From a virus: a stretch of DNA of 64,000 bases. The DNA is taken from positions 35,995-99,994 of IMG/VR virus record IMGVR_UViG_3300021170_000011; one strand, 5' to 3'. Under the pieces are notes generated by a model that searched no databases, was not told the DNA's origin, and saw only the letters and a program-made list of their open reading frames with translations. A program made the translations under genes and the position numbers. This document shows, piece after piece, positions 40,637-48,706 of this stretch (position 1 is the stretch's first letter; each line of letters starts with the position of its first letter).

Positions 40637-40645
40637 ACGATACCG
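40637..40645 (-). promoter_or_regulatory. Possible -10 promoter element
   Basis: Minus strand GGTATCGTAAAG, 40 bp before the VWA gene start; resembles the elements at 11389 and 35889 but without the TGn extension. Confidence 0.35.
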
Positions 40646-40679
40646 CACCCCGCCGACAGGAAACACTATTCAAAAATGA

Positions 40680-41579
40680 TCACACTGGTTTTCTTTGCGG
40701 CGGTGATGTAAACCGCAACTGCCAGCCACGCGACGTCGGCGACCAGGACAAGTACTTGTCCCCAGCCTGAACAACAACATCCGTGTCATCCGGCCGCAAA
40801 CCATCAAGGACACCCTTCAGGCGCACTTCCTTCGCCTTCAAATCCTTGATCTGTTTCCGTGTCGCAAACAGGTCAGCCGCCGTATCCCCGGCGTCCGCGC
40901 CCTCCGCCAACAACACAGACCGCCGGTCACGGTCAGGGACGCCGCCAGACCAGCACAGCCCGCCGTCGGGGCCGCCGAACGGGCAGCCCTGACACCACGC
41001 GCTGTCGGGTTCGTAGTCACGCGGGACCAGGTCGAACGGCACTGACCGGACGTCGTCCAGCCACTCCAGCGCGTCCTTGATGTCGCGCATGCTGAAGTAC
41101 TGCTCGTACTGCCATTCCTCGCCGGTGTCCCGGCACAGGTAGTCGATCCGGAACGTCTCCACCGGTACCGGCGGGTCCTGCGTCAGCAGGGCCGCGCAGT
41201 AGCCGGAGCATTGCCACAGGTGCGCGAACGGCGGACCGTGCAGCTTAATCGACTCCAGCCACCGGGACGTGGTGGTTTTGGTGTCCACGACCCGGCGGTG
41301 TTCCGGTTCGTACCGGTCGAAGTGGCCTTTGATCCCGGCGTACTCGACTTCCCATTCGGCGGGCATGCCCAGTGCGTCAAGGACGATCTTCAACTGTTCG
41401 TGGACGGCGGTCCCGATCATGGCGGTAACCGACGACATGCGGTTGACAGGCTCGTACCCGTCGATCTTGTAGCGGGTGCGGCGGCGGCAGCCGCCGATGT
41501 CGGACCAGCCAATCTCACGCTGCGCGGAGCGTGCGCGGAGCTGGTCCGCCAGCAGCAGCAGGGCGGATGTAGAGGTCAC
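40680..41579 (-). CDS. Cas4/RecB-like PD-(D/E)XK nuclease (299 aa)
   Basis: GTG 41579 overlaps the upstream stop (GTGA). Nuclease core: AMIGTAVHEQLKIVLDALG (motif I His), GHFDRYEPEHRRVVDTKTTT (D ... DxK), WQCSGYCAALL (Q-Y motif) and a C-terminal cysteine set CQGCPFGGPDGGLC that, with an N-terminal Cys, could hold an Fe-S cluster as in Cas4/AddB-like enzymes. With RecT two genes upstream it likely supplies 5'-end resection for phage recombination. Confidence 0.85.
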   Translation of the reverse strand: MTSTSALLLLADQLRARSAQREIGWSDIGGCRRRTRYKIDGYEPVNRMSSVTAMIGTAVHEQLKIVLDALGMPAEWEVEYAGIKGHFDRYEPEHRRVVDTKTTTSRWLESIKLHGPPFAHLWQCSGYCAALLTQDPPVPVETFRIDYLCRDTGEEWQYEQYFSMRDIKDALEWLDDVRSVPFDLVPRDYEPDSAWCQGCPFGGPDGGLCWSGGVPDRDRRSVLLAEGADAGDTAADLFATRKQIKDLKAKEVRLKGVLDGLRPDDTDVVVQAGDKYLSWSPTSRGWQLRFTSPPQRKPV

Positions 41580-42019
41580 GCAGCCACCTGATTCCGCAGC
41601 TCTTTGACTCGTTTCTGGTACGCACGTTGATACGCGTTGTAACACGTGCGGCAACGCCGTTCACCGTTCAACAGGTGACCTTCTTTGCACGTTGTGCGGT
41701 CACCGAACTTACGGCGGATATTCTCTGCGTGGGTCACGGCCTCTAGGTGGTCAGGGTTGACACAATTGCGAACCCGGCAGAGATGATCAATTTCCAACCC
41801 GTCAGGAATTAACCCTTTGGATCGCTCGTAAGACCACCGGTGCGCGTATACCGACCGGTAGCTACCATCCGTCATGCGCTGGTTAAACCTGCCGTACCCA
41901 AGGTCTTGGATCTCACCATTCCACGCATGGCATGGTGTTGAGAACCCGTTATCTTCCGGCAGCCACTTGGCGTCAAACCGTTGATCGTTTAGCGCGGCCC
42001 GTTTAGGACGCTCAATCAC
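41576..42019 (-). CDS. HNH homing-type endonuclease (147 aa)
   Basis: HNH core GLEIDHLCRVRNCVNPDHLE with flanking ENIRR and a C-terminal zinc knuckle (CKEGHLLNGERRCRTC). Lower GC than neighbours and a TTA codon at 41810-41812, suggesting recent acquisition. It interrupts the recombination gene cluster between the MazG-like and nuclease genes, typical behaviour of free-standing homing endonucleases. Start GTG 42019 overlaps the upstream end by 8 bases. Confidence 0.9.
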   Translation of the reverse strand: MIERPKRAALNDQRFDAKWLPEDNGFSTPCHAWNGEIQDLGYGRFNQRMTDGSYRSVYAHRWSYERSKGLIPDGLEIDHLCRVRNCVNPDHLEAVTHAENIRRKFGDRTTCKEGHLLNGERRCRTCYNAYQRAYQKRVKELRNQVAA

Positions 42020-42344
42020 AAGCGTTCACCAGCTTCACGGCACGGTCGTGCCGGGTTTCGGCGTATTTCTGAAGCGCGGCCTCAGCGCTGTCACCGGCCA
42101 CCGACTGCAAAGCCACCATGGCGGCGAGGATCACGTCACACAACTCGTCGCGGACGTCGTTCCACGTGTGCGTCACGCCCTTACGCGGGTTCTGGCCGGT
42201 CACGCCGATGATAGCGGCCGTGACCTCACCCAGTTCCTCGGCGACCTTGAAACAGCGGAGAACGCGGTAGTCCCCGGGATGCGGGGCGGATGACCGGTCT
42301 AGCCACGCGGTCAGGTAGCGGATGTGTGCCCAGATGTCATCCAT
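42012..42344 (-). CDS. MazG-like nucleotide pyrophosphohydrolase (110 aa)
   Basis: EELGEVTAAIIG and RDELCDVILAAMVAL give the EExxE ... ExxD magnesium site of the all-alpha NTP pyrophosphohydrolase (MazG/dUTPase) superfamily. Would hydrolyse (d)NTPs to monophosphates, cleaning the pool or lowering alarmones. ATG 42344 overlaps the RecT stop (TGATG). Confidence 0.85.
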   Translation of the reverse strand: MDDIWAHIRYLTAWLDRSSAPHPGDYRVLRCFKVAEELGEVTAAIIGVTGQNPRKGVTHTWNDVRDELCDVILAAMVALQSVAGDSAEAALQKYAETRHDRAVKLVNACD

Positions 42345-43369
42345 CACTCGGGCTCCACAATCCATACCGGCTCGTGGTCGTAGTCGGCGCCGGTGTGTTC
42401 GAACGGCAGCATGCGGGTTCCGCAGATCTCGCACGTCTTCTCGCCGTCGTGTTCCCGCACCGCCGTGCCGGGTTCCGTGACCTTCTCGCGCGGCGACACC
42501 CGGTTGTGGATCTTCCGCAGCGCGGCCTTCGCCGATTCCGGATCGCCCTCCCGAACCTCCTCGAACGCGTCCGCGATGGTGGGGCTGTTCCCGGTCATGC
42601 GACCGGCCAGCGCCAGCAACTCGCCCGCCAACTGTTCCTGTTCCTGTGCGGTGCCCTGCACGGTGTTGGCGGCGACGAACCGGGACCGTTCCTCGCCGAA
42701 CCCGTCCTCGGCGGCGTCGTCGTATTCCTCGCCCTCGATACCCATGGTGCCGTAAATAACCTCTGGGCAGGCGTAGCGGGAGCAGTGGGAGATGGCGCGG
42801 TACCGCAGCATCGTGGCCGTGTACTGTTCCCACGGCAGTTTCTCCCCGGACCGGGAGTTGCGGGCCATCACGGCGCCGTCGTCGTTGACCTGTGCCAGCC
42901 CGGCATTGCGGGCGTCCCAGACGGAGAACGTCAGCTCGTGAACGGTTTTGTCGTCGCCCCGGACGATCGTGGCCTTCGCCGACAGCGGGCGCTTCGACGT
43001 CGGGTGGTATTCCATGTCCACGGTCAGGCGGTGTCCGGCCTGACGGACGCGGGTGGCCCACACCTGCCCGGACAGCATCGGGCGGCCCTTGACCACGTAG
43101 ATGCCGTTGATGGCCTGCATCGGGGACATGCCCAATTCGGTGCCCATGCACAGGATCAGGACGACGTCCGCGACTTTGATCTGTCCGGATTGGCGGTCAC
43201 GCAGGGAATCGGGGAGGAGACCGGCCATCGCGAGGGAACGTCCGTACAGGACGGCTTCCTCTAGGGTCTCAAGGGGTTTGCCCAACGGGACGCGGGCGAG
43301 TTCGGCCATGGCCGGGGCGGCGTTGCGGGCCAGTTCGGCGGCAGGCTGACGCAGAGCAAGATCGTTCAA
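42344..43369 (-). CDS. recT: RecT-family single-strand annealing protein (341 aa)
   Basis: TTG 43369 with AGAGGA; the long conserved core includes LYGRSLAMAGLLPDSLRDR, VLILCMGTELGMSPMQAINGIYVVKGRPMLSGQ and KLPWEQYTATMLRYRAISHCSRYACPEVI, the hallmark of RecT-like annealases. The C-terminus adds an unusual zinc-ribbon-like part (CEICGTRMLPFEHTG). Partner of the nuclease at 40680. Confidence 0.9.
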   Translation of the reverse strand: MNDLALRQPAAELARNAAPAMAELARVPLGKPLETLEEAVLYGRSLAMAGLLPDSLRDRQSGQIKVADVVLILCMGTELGMSPMQAINGIYVVKGRPMLSGQVWATRVRQAGHRLTVDMEYHPTSKRPLSAKATIVRGDDKTVHELTFSVWDARNAGLAQVNDDGAVMARNSRSGEKLPWEQYTATMLRYRAISHCSRYACPEVIYGTMGIEGEEYDDAAEDGFGEERSRFVAANTVQGTAQEQEQLAGELLALAGRMTGNSPTIADAFEEVREGDPESAKAALRKIHNRVSPREKVTEPGTAVREHDGEKTCEICGTRMLPFEHTGADYDHEPVWIVEPE

Positions 43370-43413
43370 TTGTGGGTTCCTCTGAAGCTGGGAGTGCTGT
43401 TTGATTGCCTCCC

Positions 43414-43442
43414 ATCTTAGAAGAACCCACCGACAGTTTCAG
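43414..43442 (-). promoter_or_regulatory. Possible promoter for recT
   Basis: Minus strand -35 CTGAAA, 17-bp spacer, -10 TAAGAT, about 45 bp before the start. The -35 end overlaps the last codon of the upstream gene. It lacks the conserved spacer core seen in the TACGAT promoter family. Confidence 0.5.
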
Positions 43443-43648
43443 TGCTTCCGGCCGCCCCGCCTCGTGATCTTGTCGTGGTAGTAGGCGACGGCGGCGCCGT
43501 TGACCACGGACATGGGGGCGAAGAAGTACAGCCACGGCCACGCCTTGGCGTACACGACCGTCACGGACATGGTGACGGCGGTGAACACTGCCAGGATCAT
43601 CAGCACGCGCATCATGTAGTCGTTCACGTGCTGCCGTTCAGTCGTCAC
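43439..43648 (-). CDS. Small membrane protein (69 aa)
   Basis: GTG 43648 (GTGA overlap). Two hydrophobic segments (residues about 13-33 and 38-55) and a basic tail (DKITRRGGRKH). One of four very small membrane or basic proteins encoded in 43439-44171. Confidence 0.6.
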   Translation of the reverse strand: MTTERQHVNDYMMRVLMILAVFTAVTMSVTVVYAKAWPWLYFFAPMSVVNGAAVAYYHDKITRRGGRKH

Positions 43649-43791
43649 GAAGCGGTTTCCTTAACAATACGGGGGTTGACACCGTTGTTATACATGCTGC
43701 GCCACTTCACAACGACTTGTTCCGGCGTCAAGCCTTCGAGGACGACTTTCCATGCGTGGTCACGGATAGACCACACCTCTATCTTGTACAC
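43645..43791 (-). CDS. Small hypothetical protein (48 aa)
   Basis: GTG 43791 has GGAGGAATC at ideal spacing; its stop overlaps the next start (GTGA). Sequence begins MYKIEVWSIRDHAWKVV and ends VNPRIVKETAS. It carries an ATA codon, rare in this genome. Coding is well supported by both signals although it is short. Function unknown. Confidence 0.6.
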   Translation of the reverse strand: MYKIEVWSIRDHAWKVVLEGLTPEQVVVKWRSMYNNGVNPRIVKETAS

Positions 43792-43820
43792 GATTCCTCC
43801 GGGTGTCGTGGACGGTTGAA

Positions 43821-43849
43821 CCCCGGCCGCCGGGGGGCAGCGGCCGGGG
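43821..43849. other. GC-rich hairpin between genes
   Basis: CCCCGGCCGC pairs perfectly with GCGGCCGGGG over a 9-nt loop, without a following U-tract. Similar hairpins occupy many gaps between leftward genes. Confidence 0.5.
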
Positions 43850-43860
43850 CGTCTGTGGTG

Positions 43861-44016
43861 TTACCGGCGGCGGATGATGTGCAGTTGGTACAGGCACAAC
43901 CCGAAGGCCACACCACACCACACGGCAGGGATCACCCATCCGTTGATTACTGATACGAGCCAGACCGGGCCGGTGACCACCGCGATACCGATCAGGTGTG
44001 CGCGTTCGCGGTTCAC
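43861..44016 (-). CDS. Small membrane protein (51 aa)
   Basis: GTG 44016 overlaps the upstream stop (GTGA). Two short TM helices (LIGIAVVTGPVWLVSVI and VIPAVWCGVAFGLCLYQL) and a basic end (HIIRRR). Function unknown. Confidence 0.6.
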   Translation of the reverse strand: MNRERAHLIGIAVVTGPVWLVSVINGWVIPAVWCGVAFGLCLYQLHIIRRR

Positions 44017-44171
44017 GGACGTGCCATCCACGCCATGGCCGCGTTCGCGCCGAACAGTGCGGCGTTGATGAGCGCCAGCACCATCAGGTGCGCCAGTACC
44101 CCGGCGGTGGTCAACACGGCCGCACCACCGGCGCAGTACATGTGCGCACGGAACTGCCACTTGCGGGTCAT
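44013..44171 (-). CDS. Small membrane protein (52 aa)
   Basis: ATG 44171 overlaps the upstream stop (ATGA). After MTRKWQFRAHMYC two hydrophobic segments follow (AAVLTTAGVLAHLMVLALI, NAAMAWMARP). Basic-to-hydrophobic profile resembles phage membrane effectors. Function unknown. Confidence 0.6.
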   Translation of the reverse strand: MTRKWQFRAHMYCAGGAAVLTTAGVLAHLMVLALINAALFGANAAMAWMARP

Positions 44172-45577
44172 TCGGCACCGACCGGGATCATGATCGACTG
44201 CGGGACGGCGCGGTTCTGCCCGAGGATGATTCCCCGCATCGAGTGGGTGATGATCGCCGATGCCTCAGCGGCCGTGTACTGCCCGGCCTGCGACGGGTGC
44301 GTGACGTAGCCACTGCGGTTTGGGCCCCAGTACAGCTGATGCTTGTTCGACCAGATGTAGAACATCAGGTTGGGGTCAAACTCGGCGTCGTCCTCGTCGT
44401 CGTCGGTCCACAGCGAGTCTTCGATGTTCGAACACTCGATGATCTTGAGGGTGTCCGGGGACGTCACGGTCTCCCCGGCGGTGCCGTCGGCAACCGCCGC
44501 GTCCAACGTGGCGATCACCGACGCCCCGTCGTCCAAATCGTCGTCCAGTGCGGCGGCGTACTCGGCGCGCATCACCGCCGCGTAGTCGTCGTTGCCGACA
44601 ATGTCGGACGTGCCGATCCGGTGTCCTTCCATCGGGTGCGGGTTGGTGGGGCGCCGGAAACGCGGATAGTCGCCGGATGCGATCTGACGTCCGATCTCGC
44701 GTGCCGTCGCCTCCGTCATGGGCGCGTTGACCTTGTCGGCGTACGACGGCGACTCGTCCATGTCGCCGTTGTTCAACGCGGCGTAGAACTCGTCCCGGGC
44801 GGCCTCGTTGACGAACAGGATGCCGCCGGATTCCACGGCGCCGCCCTCGATCATCTCCCGCGCCTCGTCGGTGGAGAGCCGGTACTTCCCGGCCACGGCC
44901 TCCACGTCGGCCTGGTCCAACGCGGCGATCGTCGCCGGGTCGTCGCCCATGTCGGTGTACGCCGCGCCGTCGCCGACGTTCACCGTCACGTTGACGTTGA
45001 CGCCGCCAGCCGTGTCTTCGATGAGGTCCAGGTATGACCTGGTGACGGTGGCTGCGGACCGCAGCATCTCGGCGACGGTGTGGACCTCCACCACGTTGTC
45101 CTTGACCAACAGCCACCAGTGGTCGGACGTCTCCTCGCCCTGCGCCTCGATCACACCGTTCAGGACGTGATCGAACGTGAACGCCTCGAACTCGTCGGGG
45201 TAGAACCGGTCCGGGTCCATCCCGGACGCCATCTCCCGCATCAGGGTGCAGCCGTCCGACAGGAACGTGTCAATCAGGTACGTCATCCACGCGGCGCTGT
45301 CGTAGAACTTCTCACCCCCGTCCCACTCGATCGCGGTCCCGTCGTCGGTGGAGACCCAGTCGCACCACAGCCCCGGCTGCCCCTTCGGCGGGGTGTTCTG
45401 CGCGCCGGGGACCTCGCCGCCGGTCAGGTGAACAAAGTCGGTGACGACGTACGGGCCGCCCACGTATCCCTGATGCCGGGTCTTGCTGAACTCCTTGATG
45501 AAGGAGATCTCGAACTCGTTCAGCGGCGGTACCACATTGATCTTGCCGCTGAAATCGGTGTTGTATCCCACTAGCAT
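44168..45577 (-). CDS. Large hypothetical acidic protein (469 aa)
   Basis: Start either ATG 45577 or, with better spacing to GGAGGG, GTG 45571 (MLVGYNTDFSGK). The N-terminal third (EFSKTRHQGYVGGPYVVTDF, WCDWVSTDDGTAIEWDGGEK) resembles a T4-like conserved phage fold of unknown function; the middle is beta-rich and VNVNVTVNVGDG; the end is acidic (DDDEDDAEFD). No catalytic motif is recognised. Confidence 0.65.
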   Translation of the reverse strand: MLVGYNTDFSGKINVVPPLNEFEISFIKEFSKTRHQGYVGGPYVVTDFVHLTGGEVPGAQNTPPKGQPGLWCDWVSTDDGTAIEWDGGEKFYDSAAWMTYLIDTFLSDGCTLMREMASGMDPDRFYPDEFEAFTFDHVLNGVIEAQGEETSDHWWLLVKDNVVEVHTVAEMLRSAATVTRSYLDLIEDTAGGVNVNVTVNVGDGAAYTDMGDDPATIAALDQADVEAVAGKYRLSTDEAREMIEGGAVESGGILFVNEAARDEFYAALNNGDMDESPSYADKVNAPMTEATAREIGRQIASGDYPRFRRPTNPHPMEGHRIGTSDIVGNDDYAAVMRAEYAAALDDDLDDGASVIATLDAAVADGTAGETVTSPDTLKIIECSNIEDSLWTDDDEDDAEFDPNLMFYIWSNKHQLYWGPNRSGYVTHPSQAGQYTAAEASAIITHSMRGIILGQNRAVPQSIMIPVGAE

Positions 45578-45591
45578 TCCCTCCGGACAGG

Positions 45592-45623
45592 CCAGCGGCC
45601 GGGGGTACGGTCCCGGCCGCTGG
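45592..45623. other. GC-rich hairpin between genes
   Basis: Perfect 12-bp stem CCAGCGGCCGGG / CCCGGCCGCTGG with an 8-nt loop between leftward genes; no U-tract. Confidence 0.5.
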
Positions 45624-45627
45624 TGGT

Positions 45628-45888
45628 CTAGTTGATGGGCTCGACGTAGTCCGGGTCCACGCGGGTGGTGTACGCGGCGGACACGTCGTTGTGGCGCCCC
45701 TCGTACACGCCGGTGACCCAAAACTCGGCGGTGCCGGTCATCCCGGCGCCGGTCCATGTCTGTTGCGCGTCGTTCCGCGCCATGTCCTCAGCGCCACGCG
45801 CCGTGATCGCCTGGTAGGTGCTGTTCCACCGCTCCTTGGTGGTGGGCCACACGCCGTTGACGGTCCACCAGGGGGTCAGCTCGTCCAT
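45628..45888 (-). CDS. Hypothetical protein (86 aa)
   Basis: ATG 45888 overlaps the upstream stop (TGATG). Trp-rich N-terminus (MDELTPWWTVNGVWPTTKER) followed by a beta segment (AEFWVTGVYEGRHNDVSAAY). No family recognised. Confidence 0.55.
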   Translation of the reverse strand: MDELTPWWTVNGVWPTTKERWNSTYQAITARGAEDMARNDAQQTWTGAGMTGTAEFWVTGVYEGRHNDVSAAYTTRVDPDYVEPIN

Positions 45889-46019
45889 CAGTGTCCCTTC
45901 CGGAACATCGTCTTGCGGATCAGGAACGTGGCGATCACCAGGAACATGATCGGCTGGGATCCGCCGGTCAGGCAGTCCCGTCCCGCCTTGTTTTCGCCCC
46001 GGTCCTCACGGACGGCCAT
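45888..46019 (-). CDS. Very small membrane protein (43 aa)
   Basis: ATG 46019 overlaps the lipoprotein stop. MAVREDRGENKAGRDCLTGG precedes one hydrophobic helix (SQPIMFLVIATFLIRKTMF). Coupled on both sides, so probably expressed. Function unknown. Confidence 0.5.
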   Translation of the reverse strand: MAVREDRGENKAGRDCLTGGSQPIMFLVIATFLIRKTMFRKGH

Positions 46020-46693
46020 CAGCGCGGCACCACCGGGGCGGGCTTCGGCGCCGGGTTCGGCCGGGCGTTGCCGCCGCCGAACCCACCCGCCTTGGGCGCG
46101 GACGGGGCCGGGTTGTTGACCTTCGGCGCCGACGGGGCGGGGTTCCGCATGTTGCCGCCGCCGAGGGTGGGGGCGGTGCGGGCGTTGCCGCCGCCGAAGA
46201 CGCTGCCGGGTGCGGTGGTACCGGACTTGGGGAGGCCGGTGACCTTGGCGCCGGTGCTGGACTTGTACGTCCCGGTGGTGCGGTCCTTGACGATGGTGAC
46301 GTTGTACGTCTTGTAGAACGTGGAGCCGGTGCCCCACTGGTTGCCCCAGCCGGACCGGTACGACGTGGGCACGTAGGTGAGGTACGCGTCCGACAGGTAG
46401 TAGTCGTAGTAGGTCTCGTGCCACGCCAGCGGCATGACGGTGGGGATGGATCCGGCGGGGCAGAGCCCGGCGGCGACCATGTTCGTGACCTCGGCGGGGC
46501 TGTCCAGGTAGTAGCAGTCGAACGCGTTGCCGACCTGGACGCCCATGGCGGCGGGCGCGTAGGACGCGGCGGCGGGCTGGGTGGTGACGACGGCCACGGT
46601 GTGGTGGTGGGCGCACCCGGCCACGAGGGTTGTGGTGAGGGCGGCGGCGAAGGCCGCGATGGGGGCCGCCAGGCGGCGGCGGTTGGTGGGCAT
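46019..46693 (-). CDS. Lipoprotein with Gly/Pro/Asn-rich tail (224 aa)
   Basis: ATG 46693 with GGAGGAAAACAC. Signal peptide with Arg-rich n-region (MPTNRRRL), hydrophobic core and lipobox LVAGC at residues about 22-26: a membrane-anchored lipoprotein. Residues 50-130 form a compact Tyr-rich domain (HETYYDYYLSDAYLTYVP); the tail contains three copies of a GGGN(A/M)R-type motif (FGGGNAR, LGGGNMR, FGGGNAR) with PAPSAPK linkers. A surface role such as superinfection exclusion is plausible but inferred. Confidence 0.75.
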   Translation of the reverse strand: MPTNRRRLAAPIAAFAAALTTTLVAGCAHHHTVAVVTTQPAAASYAPAAMGVQVGNAFDCYYLDSPAEVTNMVAAGLCPAGSIPTVMPLAWHETYYDYYLSDAYLTYVPTSYRSGWGNQWGTGSTFYKTYNVTIVKDRTTGTYKSSTGAKVTGLPKSGTTAPGSVFGGGNARTAPTLGGGNMRNPAPSAPKVNNPAPSAPKAGGFGGGNARPNPAPKPAPVVPR

Positions 46694-46763
46694 GTGTTTT
46701 CCTCCGGTTGTGGATGGTGCTGTCACGGTACCGTCGTGGGGCGGTCCCTGATTCCGTGTCGGT

Positions 46764-46793
46764 ATCGTACCCCATGGACCCTGACGCCGTATA
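46764..46793 (-). promoter_or_regulatory. Leftward promoter of the conserved TACGAT family
   Basis: Minus strand -35 TATACG, 18-bp spacer with GCGTCAGGGTC core, -10 TACGAT followed by ACC. It drives the lipoprotein gene at 46693; the first rightward gene (46817) starts just beyond, so this is a divergent control region. Confidence 0.7.
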
Positions 46794-46816
46794 CCCCCCA
46801 GACGGAGGAAACCAGA

Positions 46817-47356
46817 ATGACCACAGACGCATTCGTTGACGACAACCAGTTCGTTTCACACGCGGGCCCAGCCGCCCACGCATTGACACTGCTCGCATAC
46901 GGATCCCGTGGCCACTGGCCCGACACCATCGAAACCATCCACGCCATCCACAACGAGAACGGCGAATCACTGGCCCGCGCGTTCGCCGTGTTCTACCAGA
47001 TGATCAAGTACCAGCAGGGCGCCAGAAACTCCACCGACCGGATTGCCCGGTCCCTGTCCCTGCTCGGACGCGAGGAGTACGCTGCTATCCGCGTCGCTGA
47101 CGTTTTGCTTCACCGCCTCGCCGTGGACGACACCCCCGGGTTCGCTGACGCATGGGATGGGGTCCGGTTCGCCTTCGGCGGCCGGAACGTCGTCCCCGTC
47201 GCCGCCGCCGTACTGATGATCACGTTGGGTGCGTTGGAACCGGAGGACAAGGATGCGGTTGTGTTGCTGGACCGGCTCACCACGGACGGCGCGTTCACGG
47301 CATTGCTCCAATCGTTCGGCATGGGCAACCAGCCCGTCACGACCGACAACGCCTGA
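46817..47356 (+). CDS. Hypothetical early protein (179 aa)
   Basis: ATG 46817 with GGAGGAAACC. First rightward gene after the divergent promoter. All-helical pattern (ALTLLAYGSRGHWPDTIETI, IRVADVLLHRLAVDDTPGF); no recognised motif. Rightward transcription from here runs through 52096. Confidence 0.6.
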   Translation: MTTDAFVDDNQFVSHAGPAAHALTLLAYGSRGHWPDTIETIHAIHNENGESLARAFAVFYQMIKYQQGARNSTDRIARSLSLLGREEYAAIRVADVLLHRLAVDDTPGFADAWDGVRFAFGGRNVVPVAAAVLMITLGALEPEDKDAVVLLDRLTTDGAFTALLQSFGMGNQPVTTDNA

Positions 47357-47378
47357 CCCCCAGATTGTTCACGAAGAC

Positions 47379-47813
47379 GTGGACCGTACAGCCGTTGTCA
47401 TGGCCTTGGGCCGTGACCTCCTCAACTGCTACGACGACGGAGACATGGACACGTTCTCCGACGTCGCATACGGCGCGTGGATAGACCACGCCGACATCCT
47501 CCTCGACACCATGTACCTGTGGTTCCAATACACAATCCAGGAACGCGGCGAGGACTATGTGCGATGGGTTGTCAACCAGATCACCTCCGACGTGCCGACA
47601 CTGGATGTGGACGAACCGGGGTCGCGGGTCGTGTTCTGCGACGTGATGTACGGCATGTTGGACCGGTCACACCACCGGGCCGTCGGCGCATGGCAGCCGG
47701 TACGGGATCGGGAGGACTGGCCGGTGGCGTCGGAGGTGATTTCGATGGTCCTCGCCTACATGGGTCATTTCATCGGCGCGCCGCGCGGCATGCAGACCGA
47801 GGACACGGCATGA
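47379..47813 (+). CDS. Hypothetical helical protein (144 aa)
   Basis: GTG 47379 is the most likely start; ATG 47400 is an alternative. Helical, acidic (DDGDMDTFSDVAYGAWIDHA) and without membrane segments. Its stop overlaps the next start (ATGA). Confidence 0.55.
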   Translation: MDRTAVVMALGRDLLNCYDDGDMDTFSDVAYGAWIDHADILLDTMYLWFQYTIQERGEDYVRWVVNQITSDVPTLDVDEPGSRVVFCDVMYGMLDRSHHRAVGAWQPVRDREDWPVASEVISMVLAYMGHFIGAPRGMQTEDTA

Positions 47814-47950
47814 GGGCGGTATGCCCGGTGTGCGGCCGGTCGATTATTGTGACCGCAGCCGGGCGTTTCCGTGTCCATGGTGATGGGCTGCCCGGGAATC
47901 TGCCGTTTCAGGCACGGTGTAAGGGCAGCGGCGAGGAGGCCCCGGCGTAG
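47810..47950 (+). CDS. Small zinc-knuckle protein (46 aa)
   Basis: ATG 47810 overlaps the previous stop. CPVCGRS at the start plus a cysteine near residue 38 (QARCKGSG) suggest a partial zinc knuckle as found in many actinophage mini-proteins. Function unknown. Confidence 0.55.
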   Translation: MRAVCPVCGRSIIVTAAGRFRVHGDGLPGNLPFQARCKGSGEEAPA

Positions 47951-48252
47951 TGTCTGGTCGGACGTTCGGGTATTACACGCCGTCTGGCTACTGGGTGTCG
48001 TTGACCGATGAGCGGTACGCGCCGACGTACGGCACGGCGGTCACGCCGGTGTGGTCGTGGACGCCTGATAAGTATGAGTTGACGTACGGCACTGTGGTGG
48101 CGCCGACAGCGTGGTTGCCGATGACCGGCGGCACGGCGTCCCACAGCGCCGTGTGGCGCACCGTGTTCGATGCCGGGTGGTTGGACCGCGTGGCCTGCGG
48201 AACGCGCCGCAGCGTGGCGGCTACGGCGGTGGGTCCGTCGGTGGTGCCGTGA
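47950..48252 (+). CDS. Hypothetical protein (100 aa)
   Basis: GTG 47950 overlaps the previous stop (TAGTG). Beta-rich, with the repeated pattern YAPTYGTAVTPVWSWTP and YELTYGTVVAPTAWLP, i.e. a short internal duplication. Function unknown. Confidence 0.55.
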   Translation: MSGRTFGYYTPSGYWVSLTDERYAPTYGTAVTPVWSWTPDKYELTYGTVVAPTAWLPMTGGTASHSAVWRTVFDAGWLDRVACGTRRSVAATAVGPSVVP

Positions 48253-48539
48253 CTGAGGCTGAGTTTCAGACGGTTGTCATGGGTGTGGCAAAGATGTACG
48301 GGTGGGTGGTGTACCACGTGTATGACTCCCGCCGGACGTCTGCCCGGGGCTGCCCGGATTTGATCATGTTGCATGAGGGTCAGCGTCGGCTGGTTTTTGC
48401 GGAGTTGAAAACGGCTCGGGGTAAGCTGACTCCGGAGCAGGATTGGTGGATCCGGGTGCTTGTCACCTGTGGTGTTGAGGCCGTGGTGTGGCGCCCGTCG
48501 GATCTTCCTATTATCCCAAAGTTTTTATCACCCGCCTGA
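48249..48539 (+). CDS. VRR-NUC domain nuclease (96 aa)
   Basis: GTG 48249 (GTGA overlap). A stand-alone VRR-NUC: SARGCPDLIMLHEGQRRLVF, AELKTARGKLTPEQDWW and a C-terminal VEAVVWRPSD. Active-site residues are Asp of CPDLI and E-x-K of AELK. Such phage-encoded proteins act on branched or flapped DNA, fitting a replication or recombination role. Confidence 0.88.
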   Translation: MTEAEFQTVVMGVAKMYGWVVYHVYDSRRTSARGCPDLIMLHEGQRRLVFAELKTARGKLTPEQDWWIRVLVTCGVEAVVWRPSDLPIIPKFLSPA

Positions 48540-48573
48540 CTGATCGACAAACGGTGGGGGACCGCGTAATGTA

Positions 48574-48633
48574 GTGGATCACCAGATGGCGGGGTGATCC
48601 CCCCGGGTCCTTTAGGGATTTGGGGGGATCACG
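48574..48633. repeat. Inverted-repeat cluster upstream of the replication-initiator-like gene
   Basis: GTGATCCCCCC (48594-48604) and GGGGGGATCAC (48622-48632) form a perfect 11-bp inverted repeat with a 17-nt, AT-richer spacer; a further GGATCACC lies at 48575-48582. Three copies of GGTGATCC or its complement in 60 bp, in a 205-bp gene-free stretch before a winged-helix gene, suggest an operator or origin-type site. Confidence 0.55.
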
Positions 48634-48706
48634 ACGCCCACGTAAGACAAGACACGCTGTGCACCGGCCTAAGTTTTGGCGACGAATCCGGTATACGGCG
48701 TCTAGC

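Noticed and set aside
46764-46793. The same site used as a rightward promoter for 46817
   Set aside because: The plus-strand reading (ATCGTA ... CGTATA) has some symmetry but no acceptable -35/-10 pair; the rightward promoter was not identified.
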